Origin: Collimonas sp. OK307
GTDB lineage: Bacteria > Pseudomonadota > Gammaproteobacteria > Burkholderiales > Burkholderiaceae_D
Direction of reading: 5' to 3'
DNA length: 64,000 nucleotides
Assembly: GCF_900113705.1 (NCBI RefSeq)
Contig: NZ_FOQI01000013.1
Span: forward strand, 1 to 64,000
Numbering within the stretch: the stretch's first letter is position 1; each line of letters begins with the position of its first letter. Below, one piece after another: positions 39,062-48,180 of this stretch. The notes beneath the pieces are model-generated. The model saw only the letters and a list, made by a program, of their open reading frames with translations. It ran no database searches and was not told where the DNA came from. The translations under genes were made by a program, and so were the position numbers.

Positions 39062-39275
39062 TCTGGCCGGTATCCGGGCTAACAAGTCGGAGCGTATGAC
39101 CTTCCCATGTCAAGCTCAAACAAAAGCTGAAACACAGTGGTAGAAGATACGCCCTGTCGCCATGCCAAAATCAAAGTATGAATTCAACCGGCGACGCTTG
39201 TTTTACCGTTGCGGGGGCAGCACACGTTGGCCGGCACTCTTGTAGAGTCGCCTGGCGCCGTGTTTCCCGTTTAAC
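39062..39275 (-). promoter_or_regulatory. Cobalamin riboswitch upstream of btuB
   Basis: Read on the minus strand, the leader contains the conserved blocks in order: AACGGGAAACACGG, GTGCTGCCCCCGCAACGG (39203-39220 region), CCACTG (39140-39135), GGGAAGG (39106-39100) and the B12 box AGCCCGGATACCGGCC (39080-39065). This is the adenosylcobalamin riboswitch core. High cobalamin should repress btuBCD by hiding the ribosome site or stopping transcription in the 100 bases before the btuB start. Confidence 0.93.
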
Positions 39276-39276
39276 T

Positions 39277-39296
39277 GCGGACATGGACATGTCCGC
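39277..39296. promoter_or_regulatory. Perfect inverted repeat just upstream of the riboswitch
   Basis: GCGGACATG, two bases, CATGTCCGC. It lies where the btuB promoter would start, so it may be a repressor or activator site in addition to the riboswitch. Confidence 0.4.
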
Positions 39297-39359
39297 GTGC
39301 ACCAAAACCCCGCCATTGTACGGCCCACGCCGGTTTGCAGCAATTGCCGCATGCGTTTA

Positions 39360-39587
39360 GGGCCTGTTAGCAGCTAATTTGGGAGTGCGAACGCGCGGCA
39401 GGCGTTGCGTGCCTAGGCGCAGCGACGCGCCGTAGCGGTACTACGGCAAGGAGTTGCAACAACGGCATGTAACGCCTGCAGCCGTTCCCGGAGGGTTCAA
39501 ACCAAAACGTGCGCTGGCCGCGTTGCATGGCTTGCCACCACACGTTTTGGTTTGAACGCATCTCCCAAATTAGCTGCTAACAGGCCC
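39360..39587. mobile_element. MITE-like palindromic element, copy 1 (228 bp)
   Basis: Terminal inverted repeats of 26 bp (starting GGGCCTGTTAGCAGCTAATT) match exactly at both ends and are flanked by TA on each side, as for IS630/Tc1-type targets. The interior shares most of its sequence with copy 2 at 54792-54966, plus an extra inner inverted repeat (39495-39511 with 39541-39557). No transposase is present. It sits 6 bp from the stop codon of the HPP-CBS gene. Confidence 0.8.
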
Positions 39588-39593
39588 TAGGCC

Positions 39594-40766
39594 TTACACT
39601 GTGGTTAAATTCGCATTCCCGCGGTACAAAGCGGCCACCATGTCGGACTGCGTCACCATGCCGACCAGGCGCCGCTGATCATCGACAATCGGGATGTGGT
39701 GGATACCGGAATCGGACAAAGGCTGCACCAGTTCCACGATATGCGCATCTTCCAGCGCGCTCTGCACCGTGGCGGTCATGATCTGACCGACTACTTCCGG
39801 CTTGTCGGAATGGGTATTGGTGGTGCGTCGGATGAACTGTTTGAGTTTATGGTCAAAACCGGTGTACACCTGCAAATTCACCTGACGCATGAAATCGGTC
39901 TGGGTGATGATGCCGATCAGGCGCCGCGCCGAATTAATCACCGGCAGCGCTTTGATGCGATGCTTCAATAGCAACGCCCATGCATCTTCCAGCGAAGTAC
40001 CGTATTCAACGCTGACGACATCGCGCGACATGATGTCCGCACAGGTAATCGCCCCGAAACGGCGTTGGTAGGCGTGCAACTCCGTTTGCAGGATCAGGTC
40101 TTCCAGGTCATCCCGGCTGACATCGAGCACCTGATTGTATTGGTGCAATACATAATCCAGGTCTTCCTGCGTAAAACCGATGCGCCTGCCGCTGGGCTGG
40201 TCTTTGGTCTGATGCAATTTGCCGAGATCGGCATGCGCGACATGCGGATAGCGGCGGCGGGTAGCGTTATTGAACAACAGCGCTACCGCCAGCAGCAAAA
40301 AGGAATTCAACAACACCGGCGTCAGCACGAAATGAAAACCCTGGCTGGTCACCGCCGGGCCACCCAGCACGGCGGTCAGCGCCACTGCTCCGCTAGGCGG
40401 ATGCAGGCAACGCAAGGCGAACATGGCGCCGATAGCAGCGGAAACCGCAATCGCCGGCGCAAACACAGGATCCGGAATCCAGCGCGCGCAGCTGACGCCA
40501 ATCACGGCCGCCACCAGGTTGCCGCCGATGATCGACCACGGCTGTGCGAGCGGGCTGGCCGGTACGCCGAACAACAACACGGCAGAAGCACCCATCGGCG
40601 CAATCAGCAACGGCAACGGCGCACTCGAACCAAGCGCCCAGTGGCTCACCAGCCCTGTCAAAAAAATCCCTAACAAGGCGCCGCAGCAGGCACGCATGCG
40701 TTCGGTGGCGTTGACCATTACCGGTCCGGGGATAAAACCGCGCAACCACAACCGGAGCAAATTCAT
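39594..40766 (-). CDS. HPP-family membrane protein with two CBS domains
   Basis: A 390-residue inner-membrane protein. Residues 1-160 form the HPP domain, with four or five helices and the name-giving HPPSGAVAL. After a linker, two CBS domains follow (DIMSRDVVSVEYGTSLEDAW and GQIMTATVQSALEDAHIVE), which bind adenosine nucleotides. HPP proteins are linked with nitrite transport in some organisms; here the substrate is unknown. Start ATG 40766 with AGAAG before it. It ends next to a MITE-like element. Confidence 0.9.
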   Translation of the reverse strand: MNLLRLWLRGFIPGPVMVNATERMRACCGALLGIFLTGLVSHWALGSSAPLPLLIAPMGASAVLLFGVPASPLAQPWSIIGGNLVAAVIGVSCARWIPDPVFAPAIAVSAAIGAMFALRCLHPPSGAVALTAVLGGPAVTSQGFHFVLTPVLLNSFLLLAVALLFNNATRRRYPHVAHADLGKLHQTKDQPSGRRIGFTQEDLDYVLHQYNQVLDVSRDDLEDLILQTELHAYQRRFGAITCADIMSRDVVSVEYGTSLEDAWALLLKHRIKALPVINSARRLIGIITQTDFMRQVNLQVYTGFDHKLKQFIRRTTNTHSDKPEVVGQIMTATVQSALEDAHIVELVQPLSDSGIHHIPIVDDQRRLVGMVTQSDMVAALYRGNANLTTV

Positions 40767-40803
40767 CTTCTTTACTTTCGATTTTATTATTGCCCGCGGC
40801 CTG

Positions 40804-41967
40804 TCAGCCGCCGTAAGCATAGGTAAATTTATTATTCACGATCCTGCCCATCACGCGTGAACGCTGGTCCAGACCGACGTGATCTTTAGGATTCATGTTG
40901 ACCACTCCTTGCGGGATGGTCAGGTCATGCGTGTTTTCCAGTGCACTCCGCAGCGCTATGCGGAATTGCTTGCTGCCAGGCTGGGCTGACTTGAGCGCTT
41001 GCGGCACCGCATTGGCGATCAGCATGTAAGCGCCCCAGGCATCCGCGGCAAACTGGGTCACGGTGTCAACGCCATAGGCGGATTCATAGCGGCTGGTGAA
41101 TGCCAGCGCGGTTTTCCTGACTAGATTCGATAACGGCAATTGTTTAGCCACCACCGCCGGCCCGGTCGGGAAGAAAGTACCCTCGACGTCCTTGCCGCCA
41201 ACTTTCAGGAAATCCGCCGTGGCGATGCCGTGGGTCTGATAAATGCGGCCCTTGTAGCCGCGCTCGGCCAAGGTTTTTTGCGGCAATACCGCCGGCGTCG
41301 CAGAAGCGGCGATCAGTACCGCATCCGGTTGCGCCGACATGATCTTGAGCACCTGCCCGGTGACGCTGGTGTCGTTGCGGTTGTAGCGTTCGCTGGCGAC
41401 GACCTTGATTTTCCTGAGTTCAGCCAATCGTGAAAATTCGCGCCACCAGCTATCCCCGTAAGCATCCGCAAAGCCGATGAACGCTACCGTCTTGATGCCA
41501 TTGTCAGCCATGTGCTGGGTCAGGATGGTCGCCATATGCGAATCGTTTTGCGGCAACTTGAAGACCCAGGCGCGCCTGGCATCTTGCGGTTCGACGATAG
41601 AGGCCGATGCCGCCAGCGCCAGCAACGGCGTTTCTGCCTCGGACACCACGTCCAGCAGCGCCAGTGCGGCAGGTGTTGTATTCGGCCCCACAATCAGGTC
41701 GACTTTTTCTTCATTGATCAGCTTGCGCGCATTGCGCACCGCGTTGGTCGGATCGGAAGCGTCGTCCAGGATGATGTACTCGACCTTCTGCCCGGCGATC
41801 TCTTTCGGCCATAGCAGGATGGCATTTTTTGTCGACGCGCCAATCGCTGCCGCCGGCCCGGTTACCGCGATATCTACGCCTATCCGGATTTGCGCCAGGG
41901 CCGGGCCGCCGCACATGGAGAGAGCAACGGTGACCGGGAACAGATAACAGCGTGTAATTTTGTGCAT
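40804..41967 (-). CDS. LivK-type branched-chain amino acid ABC transporter binding protein (orphan)
   Basis: A 387-residue periplasmic protein: signal peptide (cleavage near ALAQ) and a type I periplasmic fold (IRIGVDIAVTGPAAAIGAST, LIVGPNTTPAALALLDV). Such proteins bind amino acids, amides or aromatic acids. No LivHMGF genes are beside it, so it may serve a transporter elsewhere. It lies 37 bp upstream of the HPP gene on the same strand and divergent from the GntR gene of the tetronate operon. Confidence 0.88.
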   Translation of the reverse strand: MHKITRCYLFPVTVALSMCGGPALAQIRIGVDIAVTGPAAAIGASTKNAILLWPKEIAGQKVEYIILDDASDPTNAVRNARKLINEEKVDLIVGPNTTPAALALLDVVSEAETPLLALAASASIVEPQDARRAWVFKLPQNDSHMATILTQHMADNGIKTVAFIGFADAYGDSWWREFSRLAELRKIKVVASERYNRNDTSVTGQVLKIMSAQPDAVLIAASATPAVLPQKTLAERGYKGRIYQTHGIATADFLKVGGKDVEGTFFPTGPAVVAKQLPLSNLVRKTALAFTSRYESAYGVDTVTQFAADAWGAYMLIANAVPQALKSAQPGSKQFRIALRSALENTHDLTIPQGVVNMNPKDHVGLDQRSRVMGRIVNNKFTYAYGG

Positions 41968-42282
41968 CGAATATCAATCCTGTTGGTATGACATGGGGAG
42001 ATTTCCACAAGGACAGGATTCTACTGGATTGTGACAAACAGCAAGCGGCAACGCGGCTCCGAGGTTACATCGCTCATGCGATTTTAACCATCAAGGCCGA
42101 GCCGTTCATTGACCCAGAGCAAGAACTGCATTTTTTGCATTACAGCAAGATAACTCGCGGAAAACCGGGCTGCCTTTGAAACAAATCTTGATTTTTCCAA
42201 TAATTCATATGATGATATGGTCACATTATGATAAAAATATGCCGTTAAGTAGGCCTAATAAGAAAGCACTGGAAGAGACAAA
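41968..42282. promoter_or_regulatory. Tetronate operon control region
   Basis: This 315-bp gap between the divergent binding-protein and GntR genes holds a probable promoter: TTCATA (42204-42209), 17 bp, TATGAT (42227-42232). A dyad CATAT-GATG-ATATG (42206-42219) overlaps the -35 box, placed for repression by the adjacent GntR. No gene is credible in the rest. Confidence 0.5.
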
Positions 42283-43047
42283 ATGTTCAATAAACTGAAT
42301 GCCAATCGGACTTCCTTGAGCGATACCGTCGCCCAGGAATTGCTGAAAAAGATAGAAACCGGCGAATTCGGCCCAGGTGCAAAACTGCCCACAGAACCCG
42401 CCTTATCCGAGCAATTCGGCGTCAGCCGCACCGTGGTGCGTGAAGCAATTTCCCGTTTGAAGAATGAAGGCGCGGTCGAACCACGCCAGGGCAGCGGCGT
42501 CTACGTCAGCCAGCAAGGTCATTTGCGACCGTTGCGGATCCAGTTCGACCAGGCTTCGTCGGCCGATGCCGTATTGCAGATTGTCGAACTGCGGCGCGCC
42601 ATCGACGCTGAAGTGGCGGCGCTGGCAGCTACCCGCCGCACTCCGCGTCAGCTGAAAGCCATCGAAAGCGCACTGAAAGGCATCGCCGCCGATGTCGATG
42701 CTGGCGGCGACGGCGTGCTGGCCGATGTCATGTTCCATCGCAGCATCGCCGAAGCCACCGGCAATCCATTCCTGCTGCAAACCTTGGCTTTCCTGAGCCA
42801 GTACCTGGAAGCCGCCACCGCCGTCACCCGCAGCAACGAAGCCAGGCGCGACGATTTTATGCGTCAGGTTTATGAAGAACACGCTGCTATCGCCGCTGCC
42901 ATCGCCGCCGGCGACGCTCTCGCCGCGCGTAATGCGGCACAAAACCATATGTTCAATGCGGCGCGGCGTTTGTCGCAAGGCGCTGTCGTCGCCAAAACTT
43001 CGCAAAAAACTTCGCAGAAAACCAAGAGCACCGCAAAAATTAGCTAA
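42283..43047 (+). CDS. GntR/FadR-family transcriptional regulator
   Basis: A 254-residue FadR-subfamily regulator: N-terminal winged helix (LPTEPALSEQFGVSRTVVRE, residues 37-56) and a C-terminal FCD all-helical ligand domain with the metal-type His/Asp positions in DVMFHRSIAEATGNP. It is the first gene of the tetronate operon and probably represses it until threonate/erythronate or an intermediate binds. The C-terminal tail is Lys/Thr/Ser-rich. GGAAGAG precedes the ATG. Confidence 0.92.
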   Translation: MFNKLNANRTSLSDTVAQELLKKIETGEFGPGAKLPTEPALSEQFGVSRTVVREAISRLKNEGAVEPRQGSGVYVSQQGHLRPLRIQFDQASSADAVLQIVELRRAIDAEVAALAATRRTPRQLKAIESALKGIAADVDAGGDGVLADVMFHRSIAEATGNPFLLQTLAFLSQYLEAATAVTRSNEARRDDFMRQVYEEHAAIAAAIAAGDALAARNAAQNHMFNAARRLSQGAVVAKTSQKTSQKTKSTAKIS

Positions 43048-43060
43048 TCAGGATCAAACA

Positions 43061-43954
43061 ATGACTATCAAAGTAGGTGTAATCGGCCTTGGCGCCATGG
43101 GCTTGGGCGTTGCCCGTTCTTTACTGCGGGCCGGCTTGCGCACGCATGCATGCGATGTTCGCCCGGAAGTTTTGCAACAGTTTGCCAGCGAAGGCGGCAT
43201 CGCTTGCAACACCCCGGCCGAACTCGGCGCGCAATGTGAAGTGGTGATTACTGTGGTCGTCAACGCCGTACAAACCGAACAGGTGCTGTTCGGCGAACAA
43301 GGCGCTGCGCCTGCCATGCGTCCCGGCAGCCTGGTGATCGCCAGCGCTACCGTGGCGCCGGAATATGCTGTCAAGCTTGGTGAGCGCCTGGCGGCACAAC
43401 AGCTGCTGTTTCTCGATGCACCGCTGTCGGGCGGCGCGGCGCGCGCGGCGTCCGGCGAAATGACCATGATGACTTCCGGCCCGGCCGCAGCGTACGCCAA
43501 GGGTGAAGCAGTGCTGGCGGCGATCGCCGGCAAGGTCTACCGGTTGGGCGAAGCGCACGGCATCGGTTCCAAGGTAAAAATCATCAACCAGTTGCTGGCC
43601 GGCGTGCATATCGCTGCCGCGGCGGAAGCGATGGCGTTGGGCTTGCGCGAAGGCGTGGATGCCGATTCGCTGTACGAAGTAATCACCAACAGCGCCGGTA
43701 ATTCATGGATGTTTGAGAATCGTGTGCCGCATATCCTGAAAGCTGATTACACACCGCTGTCGGCAGTCGATATTTTCGTCAAGGATTTGGGCCTGGTGCT
43801 GGATACCGCACGTGCCAGCAAATTTCCACTTCCGCTGTCAGCTGCTGCGCACCAGATGTTCATGATGGCGTCCACTGCCGGCCATGGCGGCGAGGACGAT
43901 TCCGCGGTGATCAAGATTTTCCCCGGAATCACATTACCGACGGCGCAGGAGTAA
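43061..43954 (+). CDS. ltnD: L-threonate dehydrogenase
   Basis: A 297-residue beta-hydroxyacid dehydrogenase: Rossmann GLGAMGLGVARSLL, substrate segment DAPLSGGAARAASG and catalytic Lys in GSKVKIINQLLAG. In the known DUF1537 pathway LtnD oxidises L-threonate with NAD to 2-oxo-tetronate. The operon partners OtnK, OtnC and OtnI make this reading much more likely than 3-hydroxyisobutyrate dehydrogenase. It starts 13 bp after gntR. Confidence 0.9.
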   Translation: MTIKVGVIGLGAMGLGVARSLLRAGLRTHACDVRPEVLQQFASEGGIACNTPAELGAQCEVVITVVVNAVQTEQVLFGEQGAAPAMRPGSLVIASATVAPEYAVKLGERLAAQQLLFLDAPLSGGAARAASGEMTMMTSGPAAAYAKGEAVLAAIAGKVYRLGEAHGIGSKVKIINQLLAGVHIAAAAEAMALGLREGVDADSLYEVITNSAGNSWMFENRVPHILKADYTPLSAVDIFVKDLGLVLDTARASKFPLPLSAAAHQMFMMASTAGHGGEDDSAVIKIFPGITLPTAQE

Positions 43955-43957
43955 CCC

Positions 43958-45265
43958 ATGTCAGCACAACAGAACACCACAACGCGTCCCCTGCTCGGCT
44001 GCATCGCCGATGACTTTACCGGCGCTACCGACCTTGCCAACATGCTGGTGCGTGAAGGCATGCGTACGGTGCAAACCATTGGCGTGCCAAACAGCGCGCC
44101 GCAAGAAGTGGACGCCATCGTGGTAGCGCTAAAGTCGCGCACGGTTCCGGCCGCAGAAGCCGTCGCTGATTCTCTGACGGCACTAAGCTGGCTGCAGCAA
44201 CAAGGTTGCCGTCAGTTCTTTTTCAAATACTGTTCTACTTTCGACTCTACCGCGCAAGGCAATATCGGCCCGGTTGCCGATGCGCTGCTGCAGGCTCTGG
44301 GCAGCGATTTCACGATCGCCTGCCCGGTGTTCCCGGAAACCGGACGCACCCTGTACCGCGGCCATCTGTTTATCCAAGACCAGTTGCTCAATGAATCGGG
44401 GATGCAAAACCATCCATTGACACCAATGACAGACCCGAACCTGGTGCGCGTGTTGCAACAGCAAACCGATTCCAAAGTTGGATTGATCGGTTACCCGACT
44501 GTGTCCCAAGGCGCCGACCAGATTCGCGCAGGATTTGATGTGCTACGCCAGCAAGGCGTGCGGATGGCGATTGTCGACGCCCTGGAAAACCAGGACCTGT
44601 ACGCCATCGGCGCTGCCTGCGCCGACTTGCCGCTGGTCACCGGTGGCTCCGGCATTGCGCTTGGCCTGCCCGGCAATTTCGTGCGCGCAGGTTTGCTCAA
44701 TCCGCAGCAAGGCGCAAAAGCCAGCGAGCTGCCAACGGTCGACGGCTTGTCGGTAGTCCTTGCCGGCAGCGCGTCAAAAGCCACCAATGCGCAGGTAAGC
44801 GCATGGATTGAAGCCAATCGCCCGGCGTTCCGCATCGATCCGCTGGCGCTAGCCGCTGGCGAACCGGTGGTAGCGCTAGCATTGGCTTTCGCCAAACAGC
44901 ATCTGAATCAGCAGCCCGCATTGATCTACGCCACCACCACGCCGGAACAAGTGAAGCAGGTGCAAGCCAAGCTCGGCGTCGAGCGCGCCGGTTTGCTGAT
45001 CGAGCAGGCGCTAGCCGACATCGCGGCGGCCTTGCTGGCCAGCGGCGTGCGGCGCTTTGTGATTGCCGGTGGCGAAACTTCCGGCGCCGTGGTCAAGGCG
45101 CTGGGTGTGCATGCCTTGCGCATCGGCGCCCAAATCGATCCGGGTGTGCCGACGACAGCGTCGATCGGCGCTATGCCATTGGCATTGGCGCTGAAATCGG
45201 GCAATTTCGGCAGTGTCGATTTCTTTGAAAAAGCGTTGCAGAAACTTGGGGAGACTCGCCTATGA
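43958..45265 (+). CDS. otnK: 3-oxo-tetronate kinase (DUF1537 family)
   Basis: A 435-residue four-carbon acid sugar kinase. The N-terminal GCIADDFTGATDLANMLV is the DUF1537 substrate-domain signature; FKYCSTFDSTAQGNIGP and the C-terminal nucleotide-domain VIAGGETSGAVVKAL are also typical. It phosphorylates 3-oxo-tetronate to the 4-phosphate with ATP. It starts 3 bp after ltnD and overlaps otnC by 4 bp (ATGA). Confidence 0.94.
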   Translation: MSAQQNTTTRPLLGCIADDFTGATDLANMLVREGMRTVQTIGVPNSAPQEVDAIVVALKSRTVPAAEAVADSLTALSWLQQQGCRQFFFKYCSTFDSTAQGNIGPVADALLQALGSDFTIACPVFPETGRTLYRGHLFIQDQLLNESGMQNHPLTPMTDPNLVRVLQQQTDSKVGLIGYPTVSQGADQIRAGFDVLRQQGVRMAIVDALENQDLYAIGAACADLPLVTGGSGIALGLPGNFVRAGLLNPQQGAKASELPTVDGLSVVLAGSASKATNAQVSAWIEANRPAFRIDPLALAAGEPVVALALAFAKQHLNQQPALIYATTTPEQVKQVQAKLGVERAGLLIEQALADIAAALLASGVRRFVIAGGETSGAVVKALGVHALRIGAQIDPGVPTTASIGAMPLALALKSGNFGSVDFFEKALQKLGETRL

Positions 45266-45915
45266 CCAGCACAACCACGCTCAAGGAACAGGCGCTGCGG
45301 GAAGAAATCTGCGAGATCGGCGCCAGCCTGTATCAACGTAATTACACGGTCGGTGCGGCGGGAAACATCAGCGCCCGCCTGGATGATGGCTGGCTGATCA
45401 CACCGACCGACGCCTGCCTCGGCCGACTCGCGCCGGCGCAGATCGCCAAGGTCGACCTGAACGGCCAGTGGATCAGCGGCGGCAAGCCGTCGAAGACGCT
45501 GACCTTGCATCGCGCAGTCTACGACAACAATCCGCTGATGCAGGCCGTGGTGCATACCCATTCGACTAATCTGGTCGCGCTCACGCTAGCCGGCGTCTGG
45601 CGTGACAGTGCTGTGCTGCCGCCGATCACGCCGTATCAGGTGATGAAGGTCGGCCGCATTCCGCTGATCCCTTACTGCCGCCCCGGTGCTCCGCAGGTAG
45701 CGGAGCAAGTCAAATTGCTGGCAACCACCGTGCGTGGCGTATTGCTGGAACGGTTGGGGCCGGTGGTGTGGCATGAAAGTATTTCGCAAGCGGCATTCGC
45801 TCTGGAAGAGCTGGAAGAAACGGCACGTTTGTGGCTGATGTCGGGAAATAAACCGGAGCCGCTGAGTGCGGAGGCTCTGGATGAGTTGTATCGGGTATTT
45901 GGAGCGCGCTGGTAA
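45262..45915 (+). CDS. otnC: 3-oxo-tetronate 4-phosphate decarboxylase (class II aldolase family)
   Basis: A 217-residue class II aldolase/adducin protein. The zinc site is visible as VVHTHSTN and the later His in VVWHESISQA; AAGNISARLDDGWLITPT is the phosphate-binding start. It yields dihydroxyacetone phosphate and CO2 from the kinase product. The ATGA overlap with otnK shows translational coupling. Confidence 0.94.
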   Translation: MTSTTTLKEQALREEICEIGASLYQRNYTVGAAGNISARLDDGWLITPTDACLGRLAPAQIAKVDLNGQWISGGKPSKTLTLHRAVYDNNPLMQAVVHTHSTNLVALTLAGVWRDSAVLPPITPYQVMKVGRIPLIPYCRPGAPQVAEQVKLLATTVRGVLLERLGPVVWHESISQAAFALEELEETARLWLMSGNKPEPLSAEALDELYRVFGARW

Positions 45916-45967
45916 GTTTCAATAAATAGAAACATCCGGATTTAAACATTAAACTGGTGGAGATAAG

Positions 45968-47290
45968 ATGTCTGCAATAATCGAAAAAAAAGGCGCGCGG
46001 GCTAATGCTAGCCTGCCGGCTGAACAAGCCGAAAATCTGTACAAGAAAGTATTCTGGCGCTTTGTGCCATTCATCATGCTGTGTTACGTGGTGGCTTACC
46101 TGGACCGCGTCAACGTCGGCTTTGCCAAGCTGCAGATGTCGCAAGACCTGGGCTTCAGCGAAACCGTTTTCGGCCTCGGCGCCGGCATATTCTTCCTCGG
46201 CTATTTCCTGTTTGAGTTGCCTAGCAACCTGCTCATGAACAAGGTCGGCGCCAAGCTGTGGATCGCCCGCATCATGATTACCTGGGGCATCCTGTCGGCT
46301 TGCTTTGCCTGGGTCCAGACACCGACTCAATTCTATGTCCTGCGCTTCTTGCTGGGCCTGGCTGAAGCCGGCTTTTATCCCGGCATCATTCTCTACCTGA
46401 CCTACTGGTTTCCTTCGCATCGGCGGGCCAAGGTGGTTGCTACTTTCATGGCAGCGATCCCGATCGCCGGTATTTTCGGCAATCCTTTGTCGGGCTGGAT
46501 CATGCAAGACTTCCACGGCTCCAGCGGCTGGCACGGCTGGCAATGGATGTTCATGATCGAAGCGATTCCGGCGGTCCTGGTCGGCATCGCGGTATTTTTT
46601 GTGATGGACAACAACATTCGCAAGGCAAAGTGGCTGACTGAAACCGAGAAAGATTTCCTGGAAGCCGAAATCCGCGCCGACCAGAAAGACATGCACAGCC
46701 CGAAAACCACCGCAGCCGTATTCAAGGATATCCGTATCTGGCATATGTGCCTGATCTACTTTTGCATCGTCATGGGCCAATACGGCCTGACGTTCTGGTT
46801 GCCGACGCTGGTCAAGGCATCTGGCGTGGTCGGCGATCTGAAGATCGGCCTGATCAGTGCGATTCCTTTCCTGTGCGCGGTGTTCGCCATGATCCTGATC
46901 GGCCGACGCTCCGACCGCATGCGTGAGCGGCGCTGGCATCTGATCGTGCCGGCCTTGCTGGGCGCTGTAGGTTTCGTGGTATCCGCTCTTGCTGCTGACA
47001 ATACCGTGATTGCAATTGCCTTCCTGTCGCTCGCAGCGATGGGCGTATTGACCTGCTCGCCATTGTTCTGGTCGCTGCCGACTGCCTTCTTGTCTGGTAC
47101 TGGCGCAGCCGCCGGTATCGCGGTGATCAACTCGGTCGGCAACCTGGCCGGTTTCGTCAGCCCGTTCATGGTCGGCTGGCTGAAAGATACTACGCATAAC
47201 AACCAGACCGGCATGTTCATGCTGGCTGGGATGCTGGTGATAGGCGCGATTGCGATTTTAAAAACGCCGCCCAAGATGGTCAATCGTTAA
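45968..47290 (+). CDS. MFS transporter for sugar acids (ACS family)
   Basis: A 440-residue major facilitator with 12 helices of the anion:cation symporter group (GudP/ExuT/phthalate permease relatives). YLDRVNVGFAKLQMSQDLGFSE after helix 1 and the GRRSDRMRERRW loop in the middle are characteristic. Encoded inside the operon, it probably imports threonate or erythronate with protons. Ribosome site GGTGGAG is present. Confidence 0.92.
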   Translation: MSAIIEKKGARANASLPAEQAENLYKKVFWRFVPFIMLCYVVAYLDRVNVGFAKLQMSQDLGFSETVFGLGAGIFFLGYFLFELPSNLLMNKVGAKLWIARIMITWGILSACFAWVQTPTQFYVLRFLLGLAEAGFYPGIILYLTYWFPSHRRAKVVATFMAAIPIAGIFGNPLSGWIMQDFHGSSGWHGWQWMFMIEAIPAVLVGIAVFFVMDNNIRKAKWLTETEKDFLEAEIRADQKDMHSPKTTAAVFKDIRIWHMCLIYFCIVMGQYGLTFWLPTLVKASGVVGDLKIGLISAIPFLCAVFAMILIGRRSDRMRERRWHLIVPALLGAVGFVVSALAADNTVIAIAFLSLAAMGVLTCSPLFWSLPTAFLSGTGAAAGIAVINSVGNLAGFVSPFMVGWLKDTTHNNQTGMFMLAGMLVIGAIAILKTPPKMVNR

Positions 47291-47304
47291 GATTGCTGTT
47301 CATC

Positions 47305-47334
47305 GTAGGATGGGCACGTGTTGCCCACCCTGCG
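47305..47334. repeat. GGGTGGGCA palindromic repeat, copy 1
   Basis: GGATGGGCA and TGCCCACCC form an imperfect hairpin between the MFS gene and otnI. Copy 2 is at 51590-51621 with a perfect 15-bp stem. It looks like a dispersed REP-type sequence. Confidence 0.6.
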
Positions 47335-47356
47335 CATTATTTTCTGGAGTGTTGAA

Positions 47357-48145
47357 ATGCCACGCTTTGCCGCCAATCTGACCATGATGTACAACGAGCA
47401 TGCTTTCCTCGACCGTTTTTCGGCTGCGGCCAAGGACGGTTTCAAGGGCGTGGAATTTCTGTTTCCGTATGAGTATGCAGCCGCCGATCTGCAGAAAAGA
47501 TTGCAGGACAACGGCTTGACGCAGGCGCTGTTCAACGCCCCGCCGGGCGACTGGGCCGCCGGCGAACGCGGCATTGCTTCTTTGCCGGGACGTGAAGATG
47601 AATTCAAACGCAGCGTAGCCACCGGCCTGGAATATGCGCAGGTACTCGGCAATAACAAATTGCATGTGATGGCCGGATTGATCCAGCCGCAGCAGGATCG
47701 CGCCCGCCATCGCGCCGTGTATCTGGAAAACCTGGCCTATGCCGCCGCTGAAGCAGCCGCGCATGGCGTCACGATTGTGATTGAACCGATCAATACACGC
47801 GACATCCCCGGCTTCTTCCTGAATCGCCAGGACGATGCGCAGGCAATCTGCGCCGAGGTCGGCGCCCGCAACCTGCAAGTCCAGTTCGACCTGTATCACT
47901 GTCAGATCGTCGAAGGGGACCTGGCAGTCAAACTCAAGCGCGACATGGTGCGGCCGCAAGCCGGCATCGGTCATATCCAGATTGCCGGCGTGCCCGAGCG
48001 GCATGAACCGGACATCGGCGAAATCAATTATCCGTATCTGTTCGAACTGATCGATGCGCTCGGTTATCAAGGCTGGATCGGCTGCGAATACCGGCCGCGC
48101 GGCGCCACTTCAGAAGGTCTGGGCTGGCTCCAGCAGTGGCTATAA
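47357..48145 (+). CDS. otnI: 2-oxo-tetronate isomerase
   Basis: A 262-residue TIM-barrel of the hydroxypyruvate isomerase family ([61 protein letters not shown]). In this operon it should isomerise 2-oxo-tetronate to 3-oxo-tetronate. It is the paralogue of hyi at 15534-16313. The ATG at 47357 with GGAG upstream is preferred over an upstream GTG, which would place the start inside a palindromic repeat. Confidence 0.92.
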   Translation: MPRFAANLTMMYNEHAFLDRFSAAAKDGFKGVEFLFPYEYAAADLQKRLQDNGLTQALFNAPPGDWAAGERGIASLPGREDEFKRSVATGLEYAQVLGNNKLHVMAGLIQPQQDRARHRAVYLENLAYAAAEAAAHGVTIVIEPINTRDIPGFFLNRQDDAQAICAEVGARNLQVQFDLYHCQIVEGDLAVKLKRDMVRPQAGIGHIQIAGVPERHEPDIGEINYPYLFELIDALGYQGWIGCEYRPRGATSEGLGWLQQWL

Positions 48146-48180
48146 CTGTGGCCGTAACCCACATTCAATAAGGAACTATC

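Noticed and set aside
39367-39561. 64-codon frame inside the MITE-like element as a transposase fragment
   Set aside because: The sequence is wholly explained by the element's palindromic arms; no transposase motif is seen.
41988-42179. 63-codon plus-strand frame before the GntR gene
   Set aside because: No ribosome site, no family features, and it covers the promoter side of two divergent genes.
45710-47197. Minus-strand reading frame of 495 codons opposite otnC and the MFS gene
   Set aside because: Shadow of two real genes; composition rich in His, Gln, Arg and Asp as is usual for antisense frames.
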